64,000 nt of DNA from Diadema setosum (Eukaryota; Echinodermata; Echinoidea; Diadematoida; Diadematidae), in NCBI RefSeq assembly GCF_964275005.1, contig NC_092705.1, forward strand, positions 3,845,825 through 3,909,824. Direction: 5' to 3'. Below the pieces are notes generated by a model. That model ran no database searches, was not told where the DNA came from, and was given only the letters and a program-made list of their open reading frames with translations. Shown here piece after piece: positions 24,372-34,719 of the stretch (its first letter is position 1; the number at the start of each line of letters is the position of its first letter). The position numbers were made by a program, and so were the translations under genes.

Positions 24372-25940
24372 TGTCTATTCAGCCTTGACGAGGGTTCCTA
24401 TACCTCAGTTGCTACCGCACAACGAGGGTTGTCTGATGAACGGTCCCGTATATACATTATGCGTATTACAATTCATAGTCTAGTTGAGTCCTTGACTGCA
24501 TTCATAAACACGGATTTTGACAGTCATATGCTTTTTTTAACAATCCAATACACCACTTTTCAAAGAGCTAACACATCAATACATTTTGGCACCCTCAGAG
24601 CAACCTGGAAGATAGTAGATACACTAAATAAAAGTATACAGTGTACTATACAGTGTTTTCATAATAGATGTAACTGCATGTATCGACCTGCTTTTTTTTC
24701 AGGGCTTTTATGCAAACGTTCAAATACCTCAGGAGTGTAGAACTGAGGGAATCGATTGGAGACAGAAGAAATCAAAAGAGATCCATGAAACTGTTTAAGT
24801 AATCCTACTTAGAATTCTAAACTTCAAATCCAGACATACAAAGAATAGCCTAATTAAAAACGCTACTATTCCAAAGTCAGCCGAGTTGATCCAACATGAT
24901 TATTTACAGCTGAAAATTAAGCAGTACCACTTAATGGCTTTGTCACATTATTCATGCAAACAATGATTGTAAAAATAAGATGCAGCTTACCAGAAATGAT
25001 CACTCATGACAAAAAAAGAGGACAAAAATGGAGATACAGTAAAGATAAAGCAGATAGCTGAAAAAGCAATACAGAACTGAGTTACAATGGGTGGATTACT
25101 CGTTTAACATCTTCAGTAGATTCCATCTTCTCCTTGTTCATTGTTTTTATATCCACATTTCTTCTTAGCGAGTGTCATTGTTATACAGAATTCTGTATTT
25201 CTACTACTTTGTGTCTCTTTTTAAATATCTCTACCAAGGTATCTATCCATATATCTATCACTCTCTTTATTCGTAAACATGATACGTCTAGCTATCTCTC
25301 GAAATGATTGCTGCCCATTAATTCTTGTCCAAGCGTTTCTGATTACATGTTTTCATATCGGGAAGGCGGTTCCAGTCACTATTGTCGGTCGCTATAGCTC
25401 CTCTCTTTCCTCTAGTCAAAGAGTCTACAAAACGTCGCATCATACTCTTTTTCTTTTTACTTTTGAAATACGACTTCAGGATTACATTTGACTATAGTTA
25501 TGTTATTGTTTGGTTTACTTTGATTTGTCCACCACTGTGATTAATAAAGGCGAGCATTTCATAGTTGGAGAAAAAAGGGAAGACAAACAAAATATTGTAA
25601 ACTATAAACTGTAATGCAAGGAAAGTACGAGTGTGTTAAACCTGACAGGAAACTTTAGAGTATGCATGAAAGAATATCTTATACTGTAATTAGTTAGGCT
25701 TTTTTGCTGATGTTTTCTTTTTTCTTTCTTTTTTTTTATTAAGTATACTACCTCGCAGAAATTTCGAAATGACTGGCATCAATTATCTATTTCATAGCTT
25801 CATTCCTTGATGGCTGGTACGCTAAATTCCAGAAAATACCAAAATAGACGTTACAAGATATCAATCCGCTGGAAAAGTGGATATACACGAAAAGCAGAGA
25901 AACAGCCATTTTTTCCTTTTTTTCTAATCTTAGTCACATT
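24372..25940. other. No gene seen
   Basis: AT-rich, no exon or element that I can support. Confidence 0.5.
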
Positions 25941-26263
25941 TGTATGGATTTCATAACACTTAAATATATAATTCCGTTATGCTTATAATCATCCTATAAT
26001 AATACTATAAATATACTGTATTTTCATGCTGTTTCAAGATAAAATGCCATTGCTATAGACTACAGTATATCTAAAATAACCACTGAGTGTGAGTATAATT
26101 TAGCAACATCTTACATGACCTGTATGGATTTCATAACACTTAAATATATCATTATCTTATGTTTATAATCATCCCATAATCATACTCTAAATGCACTGCA
26201 TTTCCATGCTGTCTCAAGTATAAAATGTCATTGCTATAGACTACAGAAATCTAAAATAACCAC
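25941..26263. repeat. Direct duplication, 143 bp twice, offset 180
   Basis: 25941-26083 and 26121-26263 both start TGTATGGATTTCATAACACT and both end CTAAAATAACCAC, with scattered substitutions between. About 37 bp separate them. It is either an old tandem duplication or two copies of an uncharacterised repeat. Confidence 0.8.
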
Positions 26264-28261
26264 ATACTTCTTGGGAACAAAATCATAATCAAAATGAAAC
26301 GGAGAAAAAAAAAAAGAGTTTCGAGACAGCGTTAAAACATATCCTCCAATTTTAGAAAATTGACCTTTTGACCTACGTTTTGCTGATAATATCAACAAAT
26401 AATGCTAACGCTAAAATAATAACCCTTTTCAGTAGTATACGTGATACTCAATATGACTGTAACAAGCTATCTATACGACGGTGATTTATCTTCATTGCCT
26501 CATGCGAGGCTTTCTAGCCAACAATACCGATGTTGACGCAAATCATTATCTTCGGAGACAAATCGCTTCCGCTATTTCCTTCGCAGACGATAGATACATC
26601 GTGCGCTGTATCCGACGTTCAGGAAGAAGATCAAGTTCGTCTCGGCACTTAAGGGTTATTACCCCATTCCCCGTAAAATTATATTATCCCCATGGATTTT
26701 GCAAAGACCCTGTTTCACACATTAAAACGAGCAAGTACGCAAGGTACTTGTCGAGTCTATGTTCCCCCTTCTTCTTCTTCTTCTTTTTTTTTTTTGAAGC
26801 ACACAATACTGATACAATCCGTAAAAAGCTTGCAAACGATTTAAAGATATTGAACATGGAGACATGACGATTTCGAGGACACTGAAGACAAAAATACACG
26901 GTGTAACAGAAGAAGAGGGAAGAGTGCGGAAACAACAAAGATGAAAATAAGAATAAGAAAATAAAGATGGGCAAAATACACATCATGAGAAAATGAGAAT
27001 TACCTTCTATCAAGTTTTCTTGCAGTGTGTCAGATGAAGTACTATAATCTACAATGAGATCTTTGGTTGAGAGGGTGTGTGGAGAGTTAAAAATTAATGT
27101 TAAGAGGATGTGAAGAGGAGATAAGATATTACGACATCAGGAAGGGGGAGAAGAGGAGGAGCGAAAATAGGACGAGAAAAAAAAAACAGAGTAAGAGAAC
27201 AGAAAAGATGATGGTGAAAAAGGGAGAGAAATGGGACTTAGCTAAGGACGAAATGAGAACGAAAGGACGAAGAAAACAGACAAAAACTAATTCGCAATAG
27301 AGGAAGAAAGACTAAAGAAAATGGAAAAGAAAGGACAGAAAGACTAAGAAATAGGATAGGAAAAGAAAGAAGCAACATCATGACTGCTGAAAGAAATGAA
27401 GCTGCTTAAAAAATTTACCGAAATTGATATACCCGTTTGCTTTCCTAACATATATAATTATATAGATCGTTATGTTGTCAGGTTATGTCGTTGTCCTGTG
27501 AATAATTTGAAGCGGACAACGAAGGTGCTAAAGTCTATAGATAAAAGAAAGGCAAAGACAGAAATAACCTCACAGTTCGTGAGGTACGTGACTGTAGTGA
27601 CTGATCTGCTTTGCACAGAATCTGTCTCTAGACTCAACTACTCGACCGCAAGCAAGTCCGACAACCACCACTGTCACGTGGGAAGGAGCACATCAAGTAC
27701 AGCGGCTTGACCATGTCTCCATGGTAATCAGCCTGAAGTGCTCCAGACATTTTTGATTGGATAACACGACATAAAAGAAGACTGTGCTCAGTCATGACAA
27801 AGGAAACAAGTAGAAGGAGTTGGGAAATTACTAATAAAATAATGTACCATGAAAATGGAGAGCATCAAATAATTATTTAGAAAGACAACGGACGAACTAT
27901 TTCAGAAAATGAAATTCTTTCAGGTTATATAACACGTCTTTTTCAGTTGTTGTTTCAATCAGGGTTATTTTCTTTTTTAGAAGGTAACCACTGGTAACGT
28001 TCTAAAATATTGCAGAATATCAATGTATTAAAAAAACTGAATACAGGCAGGCAAAAAAAAAAAGGTATCAAAAATTACATTACAGTCATCATGTCAACAA
28101 GAACATTGTAAGCATCTATAGGCAACCTCATGCATGCAACCGAAAACAATATGTTTGAAATGTTTTATTTCAGAAACCTTGCGAACGTTTTATTTGTTGT
28201 TGATGCTTTTTATGTTATGATGGCAACTTGAGCTATACAGTGTATTACATTGTCCTCTGAT
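26264..28261. other. No gene seen
   Basis: A poly-T run lies near 26785 and a polypurine tract at 27105-27375 (listed separately). No coding exon supported. Confidence 0.5.
27105..27375. repeat. Long polypurine-biased tract
   Basis: About 270 bases heavily biased to A and G on the plus strand without a fixed repeat unit. The K/R/E-rich open frame at 27097-27300 reflects this composition only. Confidence 0.7.
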
Positions 28262-28265
28262 TTAA

Positions 28266-29271
28266 CCCTATAAAGCCCAAGGGGGGGGGGGGGCACATTG
28301 TGCCCCCCACCATATTTTCGTTTGCCACTCCTACACCCTTCACCCGATCTCAACCATATTTGGTGACTTTTCCTAAAATCTTATTGCAAACATATTGATT
28401 TATAATTTAGCTATGTTCAATATTGTTGGTTGCCATGGCAGCCATAAACTGACAACCATGTTCGTTAGATTTTGCATGTTTTTCTGTTTCAAGTTCAGTT
28501 AACAATATAATAATGCATGAAATGGGGGTTTTCTTTGCTGTAATTTGCTGAAGGACCAAACTGTGAAGTAATTATGGTTGTCAATTACCCTGAAATGGCC
28601 TTTGTATTATTTTCTTTATTTTTTAACGACTTAGGCATCAAACAATACATATAATAGAAATAATCGAAATTAAGCATTTTCCAAAGACTACCCGTTTATT
28701 TTGTGTTATCTTCACACAAGCTTTGCCGGTAATATCATCTGTTTGTCATATTATCAATCTGTAAACTCAAAATATCAATATTTTGGAAATATGAAATATG
28801 AAATTCCAAGCAATACATGATAGGTTTCATATATTTCTGTACATTGTAATGAATAGCGCCCCCACATGTTGACCTTGAGAAATTTCAGCCATAACAAATA
28901 GTGAAGGTTGACTTGCTTTTTCTTTGTGGTAAATATGAAAATGATTGATACGAAATAAAAACATATATACAGGGGATAAAGAAATAAAAAGAAAAAAATG
29001 ATTTTAGCGTATTTCCTATGTATTTCTTCGTATTTTGGTAAATAGCGCCCTCAGTGGATGACCTTGAAAAATTTAAAATATTGGGTCATGTAGAGTATGA
29101 GTTGGTCTGCCCACGTGCCAAATATGACGGTCATACATCATATAATAAAGAAGTTATATAGGGGGGGGGGGCACAATGTGCCCCCCCCCCCTTGGGCCTG
29201 GCATGGACCTACAGTTTGTTGTATAGGTCCATGGGCCTGGAAGGGGTCAAAATAGCTTGGGCTTTATAGGG
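28266..29271. mobile_element. piggyBac-type non-autonomous element, 1006 bp
   Basis: TTAA at 28262-28265 and 29272-29275 flanks ends reading CCCTATAAAGCCCAAG and CTTGGGCTTTATAGGG. TTAA targets with CCCT...AGGG termini are the piggyBac hallmark. Just inside each end is a G-run, a CACATTGTG-type core and a C-run (28281-28308 and 29161-29191); each is itself palindromic and the two mirror one another. A further hairpin around CATGGACCTA lies at about 29203-29233. The AT-rich interior holds two diverged direct copies of an AATAGCGCCC...GACCTTGA segment (about 28852-28890 and 29038-29076). No transposase frame remains. Confidence 0.75.
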
Positions 29272-29275
29272 TTAA

Positions 29276-30605
29276 AACAGTAGTGTGTGTATGTGCTGTA
29301 GTCAAATTGTACTGTATACCTATAATGCAGTATGAAGTGCGTCCCAGAAGAAAAAAAAAAAGCAAAACAAAACGAAAAACGAAACCGACACAAGCTTTTG
29401 CTTTCAAAATAATAAATGTATTTAAAGAGTCATGCATGGATTATGAACATTAACTTGTAAATAAAAAGAAGTGAAGCGTATCTTTCCATTCATGTTCATC
29501 TTATAACGAACTTCGAACTTCTTTTTTCTGGGACGCACTGATGTATTATACAGGAAGTTTTGTTTCAGTATTCCTAAACTTGAAGGCTCATGAGTAACAC
29601 AAGACCACTTCCTTAAAACGTTTTATCTTGATGAGAAGATCATGAAGTTCCCTTTTCATGGATTATATTGGAGTTACTAGGATAAGTCTGCAGGATAAAG
29701 CTACTTTCGAAATTAAAGAGGAGAAATCAAACCCTCGCAATTACGCATCGGAGCCAGAAGCTGTATACGCGTAATGTCAGTATTGGAAATCACAACACAC
29801 AACGTGCACAAGTTAATGGAAATATACCTCCGGCATATAGAAACGAGTTGAATAACACGTTGCAAGTCGAGCTGTGGCGTTGTGAGTGCAGTTCGGTTGT
29901 GAAATCAATCTATAACGTTGAGAAAAAAAAAACTAATATGGGCGATGTGCAATAAACTGGAAAAGATATTAGATTCACTGACAGTAGAGAATATGAAAAA
30001 CAAATTGTTTCTATTACTCATACGTCATTGTACGTTGTTCTGTATTCACCCTCTTTGAAATTACCTCGAATATTTATAGATATTCTGACATCAAATGGAT
30101 TATCTATACTTACAACAAAAATGAAATTCTATTTAAACGTCTTTCCATCCATCTAAACATGAATTAGTCAAGTCAGACCTAAAAGCTGTAGCATTTAAAA
30201 AAAAAAGTTTAACAAATGTATTTGTACATTAAATTTTAACACCGGGACAATTATAGTTTAATTGTCTTTCATTTCTGCAGTAGGACGTGTCGCCGATTTA
30301 ACGCATGATAACCCCTCTCGCAATTAAGCGGTTATTGACGTATTCAAATTTATGGGCATTCATTTTGTCCTCAAAGGATGGAGCAAAAAGCTTTATTTGG
30401 AATCCAGATTACATGCTGTAGAAGTTGCGTTGTCTGGCAAACTTTTTATTGCCAAGAATAACCACTGTTATAATAATACATAGAATTTGAATATGTCAGC
30501 AAATTTGTCTATTTCTGTGTCTCCCTACACTTTGGCAAGACATATTGTCGTATATCAAATTTGCATCGTGATACTATTATCGAGTATACCAGTGCATACA
30601 TCCAA
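29276..30605. other. No gene seen
   Basis: AT-rich, with short A runs. No exon or RNA gene. Confidence 0.5.
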
Positions 30606-30756
30606 GTCTCGACACTAATCTTTTCTTTTGACGGCCCGACAATGAATTTTAGTGGCCTGATCGGGCCAACAAAACATATCTTATTTTTTAAAAAGTGACG
30701 ACCCGACATCTATTTCTGGTTGCTCCGGGCCACCGGGACACCGCTAATGACGGGCC
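30606..30756 (+). repeat. Dispersed CTCGACA/GGCCCGA repeat, copy 2
   Basis: It begins CTCGACACTAATCTTTTC and carries several CGGCCCGAC/CGGGCCA motifs in both orientations. It is related to 14796-14878 but longer. The alternating GGCCCG motifs suggest a diverged internal repeat. Confidence 0.4.
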
Positions 30757-31104
30757 TTGCATAATCACATGCAGTATTCGTGAATTTCAACGACTTCCGA
30801 TGTATATTTCCTTATGTCAGATTGAATTTAAGTATTTTCTTAGGCATGATACAAATTATATTATAACCACACGAGCAGATCGGTATTGATCCATAATGTC
30901 ATAGAGTTCCAGCGATAGTCGTTTATGCTATATTTGCCACACTTACTGATGCGCTTGCCACTGGGGCCCCCAAACTATCCAATCACAGAGACAAACTTGA
31001 CGGTACTTGCTCATGGGTTCAGGCACATCTCACGGGGGGGGGGGGGGGAGTAAACTATGAGCTGGTTACTGTAGCATCTAACGTCGGTTTTTCTACTACC
31101 TCTC

Positions 31105-31278
31105 CTACCCAATATCGTATGTTTCCCGACGCAACACGACGGTGATGGCGTTTTTGCCACGTCCTGTGCCAACCCAAGGACGGATAGCAAGTTCCTGGCG
31201 TGATCTACTCGCACATAAACAATCAGTGACAACAGCGGTAGAAGCAAGAAAAAGCACGGCGCACAGACCGCGTCCCAT
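31105..31278 (-). CDS. Candidate secreted peptide: signal-peptide first exon (or 57-residue protein)
   Basis: A minus-strand frame starts at the ATG at 31278-31276 and runs 57 codons to a TAG at 31107-31105. The N-terminus MGRGLCAVLFLASTAVV, followed by TDCLCA, is a textbook signal peptide: short basic start, hydrophobic core, small residues before a likely cut around residue 23. The remainder is basic, with SRSRQ, a GTGRGK stretch (residues 37-42) that could be a processing or amidation site, and LRRETYDIG at the end. A TATA box lies 50 bases upstream of the ATG, giving a short leader of about 20-25 bases. The bases around the stop (GG|GTAGGA, with GT at 31108-31107) could be a splice donor, in which case this is only exon 1. 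I do not recognise the family; a neuropeptide or other secreted precursor is an inference. The codons are richer in GC than the surroundings. Confidence 0.45.
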   Translation of the reverse strand: MGRGLCAVLFLASTAVVTDCLCASRSRQELAIRPWVGTGRGKNAITVVLRRETYDIG

Positions 31279-31320
31279 GCGTAGACGAAACTGTGGTCAC
31301 TTTTGAGAGTCTAGCCGTAT

Positions 31321-31328
31321 CTTATATA
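31321..31328 (-). promoter_or_regulatory. TATA box of the secreted-peptide candidate
   Basis: TATATAAG on the minus strand, an excellent TATA match, with its first base 50 bases upstream of the start codon at 31278. Transcription would begin near 31297-31304 under usual spacing. Confidence 0.5.
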
Positions 31329-32053
31329 CGCCATGATTGTGAATACATAGATAAAGCCAAATGATCAGCAATGGCAATTTTGTGTTCTCAGTCTTTCTGG
31401 CACATATAGTACAATATGTATTTCCGCTGCAATCAGACTGATCCTAATTCAATGACTTGGCGAGAATTGCGAAACCTTCGACCTTGTATGTTTTGGTTGC
31501 TTATCATTTTTCTTCGTTTAAATCCAGGGAGGTGAGACCTCCCTGTTATAGCGCTGTCCGTTGCTAACGTAGACGAGCACATGATAATGTGAGAAGACTA
31601 TTAATCAAGAATGTACTCTTGATGGCTAATGATTAGAAAGAATATACAAACAGTCAGTTAATGTTAATTCAATAACGCTAAAACATTGTGGATTTTCGGT
31701 AAGGGTAAGTTGCGACCATATCTATATGGTTATATAGAAGAAATGATGCAAAAATCGTGATTTTGGCATATAGTTTCTTCAACGCGTAGAATGGAAATAT
31801 AATCAGCATCAACTCATTGCAATTGTGAAGACGCATTATTCTACATTAACCTTCATTCAATGTCTTAAATTAATGTGAAATAAATACAAATGGACTCATC
31901 ATGCCACGCCAAATTTCGGGCATTGTCATAAATACATACCGGTATTTAATGCTAGATTTTTGTCAATATAGGTTTCCTCATGTTCTATCCAGCTCTTGTT
32001 TGGTGGTGGGTCTGCTGTTATATTTGTGTTGTTGTTGTTGTTTTTTTTTTTTC

Positions 32054-32055
<2 letters not shown>
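31329..32055. other. No gene seen
   Basis: A perfect 9-base stem with a 3-base loop (CAGGGAGGT/ACCTCCCTG) sits at 31525-31545. Otherwise nothing can be supported. Confidence 0.5.

Positions 32056-32111
<56 letters not shown>
32056..32111. repeat. (GT)n microsatellite
   Basis: A pure GT run of about 56 bases after a T run. Confidence 0.95.
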
Positions 32112-32115
<4 letters not shown>

Positions 32116-32479
32116 AGTGGTGTCATCTCACTTGAGGTGGCAAATTCTTTCGGCCATTCCTTACAACTTTGCTTAATTTGGCGGCCATCTGCACTTTCTA
32201 AAGCTGTAATTACCGATATTTATGCTCCCTTATAATGCAAGATCAATACCATAGTCTATTCATATTATATTTTGTTTTGAGTTGTAGTTTATCATTTTTG
32301 TACCTTACTACATTTTATCTCCTTCTGCAGTTAATGAACTTTATGTCATAGGCCTAAATGTTGTGACGTAATGTTATTAACGGCTGCATTACCTCCTGAA
32401 AGCGCAGAAATAAAGTCATTTTCCTCACATAAGGAAGCAAATCAAATCATATCAAATCAAAGCAGCCCTGGAGCGACGA

Positions 32480-32669
32480 GGTATTGCACACTATTTCCTC
32501 CTTGGCTGAGAGGTGAGGGAGTGAGTGAGCGCGCGGATGTCTTCCTCGCCCGCCTTTCTCGAGGGGAGCAGCTGCTTGTAATCGACTGTGTGTATGTGCG
32601 TGATGTTGGGTGTGAGTCTGTTGGGATTCAGCAAATCGGAGGATTTGGGAACGCGCGGGTAGCGGAAAG
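32480..32669 (+). promoter_or_regulatory. CpG-rich patch, possible leader exon
   Basis: A GC- and CpG-rich block stands out from the AT-rich flanks and ends GGAAAG followed by GTAAAC, a moderate splice-donor match. This could be a promoter with a non-coding first exon on the plus strand. Open frames on both strands show no domain. Confidence 0.25.
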
Positions 32670-32755
32670 GTAAACGACCTGCGCTGAACCATTGACACAC
32701 ACACACACATCGCTAGCGGCAGAGTAGCTATGACTCGGCAGGAGAGAAACATTTT

Positions 32756-32880
32756 TTCCTATCTCCTTTTTTTTTTTTTTTGGTCTGTTCTTCTTCCTTT
32801 TCTTCTCCTCTTCTTCTTTCTTTCCTTCTCCTCTTCTTCTTTCTTTCTTCTTCTTCTTCTTCTTCCTCTACTACTTGTTA
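32756..32880. repeat. Polypyrimidine tract, TTC-rich
   Basis: An almost uninterrupted C/T stretch with (TTC)n segments on the plus strand. Confidence 0.85.
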
Positions 32881-34612
32881 TTATCATTACTCCCTCTACT
32901 TCAGCTGTATCTATTTTCTTCCTATTTGTAGCAAATGATGCATTATTATATAATCATCAGCAGAAAGATAATTTACAAATCTCTCTCTCACAAAATCTCA
33001 CAAATCATCTCACCAAATTACTCAAAACGAACGGCAAAATAATGTGAAAAGGCATACGATTTTATGAATGACATTGTCTGATCCTGAATAATAAGGACCT
33101 TGACTTGCAAATGGCGCCTATAAGGAATCACATCGTAAGAGATAATGCATGTATTAGCCTCTGAAGCACTGCTCCAATTATCGAGCTGATCGACAACGTG
33201 TTCAAGTAAAATTAGAGCAATTACAATACGTCGTGAAACCCGCCACCTAGATAATTCGATGCAGAACTGATGACATTAATGTGTTTTGAGCTTGCATTCT
33301 GTAGCACTCCTTTAGTGCCAGAATGTGTGATACGGAACACAGTGTCATTGGTCTTGCCAGAGGATATACACACGCCGCTACTACCCACACAAGGGACATC
33401 ATCTACGTCAGTCGAGTCCGGTTTATTAACGGCAGATGTTGTCCTCGAGGGGTTCCGGATAAATATATGAAATAAATATCTAGAATGAAAAAAAAAAAAA
33501 AAAAAAAGGAAGATGAAACTGGGATGAATTCATTCATGCCCGATTACTCGCTTCCACAATGCGCGACATGCTACTTAATAATTGAACAATATCAACGGTT
33601 CATTTATCGAATTCACGCGTATACGAGAACGCCAGAGTTCGGCGCGGCGGTCCTATTCAGCTCTGCTCGCGCCTCGGCATGCACCGGGGCGGCTCACAAA
33701 GTCGGGCGTGTTTTTATATTATGAAGGTGTTAACGCGTATATATGACATTTATGAGTGAACACTTTGTGAGACACGATTTACAGCAAAGAGGAAGCAAAG
33801 AAAAAAATGAATTATTGGTGATCTAGAAGGAGAAAAATATGTATGTACTGGGTCAGTGGGAAGGTGCTGTTATGTGAAATCTAGAAAGTTGTTCTGTTCA
33901 ATTGATTTTTGCAGTACAAGGAATTGCAATCATTATTGATATCTCAGAAGAGAAAAAAAAAAATCAAAACAAGAAAATTAAAATCCTGAAAGCGCATCTT
34001 TTCAAATAGCTAGTAATATGGACAAATTTTACTTAAAACAAAAGTAAACGGATTTCTGTACACAACATTTTAACTCAATGTAACATAAGTTGTTTCAAGT
34101 CATCGACTTCTGAAATTTCAGTCACACGAACTTTGGTCAAAAATTACCATTTAAAATGCACATTACACCATCACACACAAGCACACGCACAACCAACGAT
34201 TAACACGATATTCTTCTTATATATTCTTATATATTCTTCTGTAAATATTTGAAGTAACACTTATCTATCGATAATTTCAAATGAAAGCAAAAATCTCCAA
34301 AATGTAAGTCATACATAAAATTACGTAGAAGTCGAAAAGAATAGGCATTGTCTTTACATACACACAAATATATAACAACAATCTATACATAACTATGAAT
34401 ACATGTGGTACATACATATAATTTATCATGCTACATACATATTCGTATGTGTGTGTGTGTATGCGAAGACCCTTCTCCAATTACTTTTATCAATCACAAT
34501 TTTAAAGACTCACAATTGTAATATACAGATGTTGTTAGGTTCACTGACCGTTAAAGAGCAGACAAAGACATCCAAGGTAATATTTCAGACAACCAAGTAG
34601 AGAATGACTTAC
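32881..34612. other. No gene supported; small CpG-dense patch
   Basis: 33600-33715 is CpG-dense (for example CGGCGCGGCGG-type sequence) within AT-rich surroundings. The frame overlapping it begins in an A run and has no known domain. An A run of about 20 lies at 33488-33507. Confidence 0.4.
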
Positions 34613-34719
34613 CTGAATAAAATAAAGAACGTTCCTTCCACCTGCTCCGTAGCTATCCCTTTATTACTGGAGGATACACGATGATTCTTATTCCATCAGC
34701 GGTAACTTTATAATAAAAT
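34613..34719 (-). other. Weak internal-exon candidate
   Basis: On the minus strand a TTC-rich polypyrimidine stretch ends GACAG (acceptor at 34721-34720) and CAG is followed by GTAAGT (donor at 34612-34607), defining a 107-base segment. One frame begins FYYKVTADGIRIIVYPPVIKG and then meets a stop, so it would have to be non-coding, or terminal with the donor spurious. No homology recognised. Confidence 0.2.
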
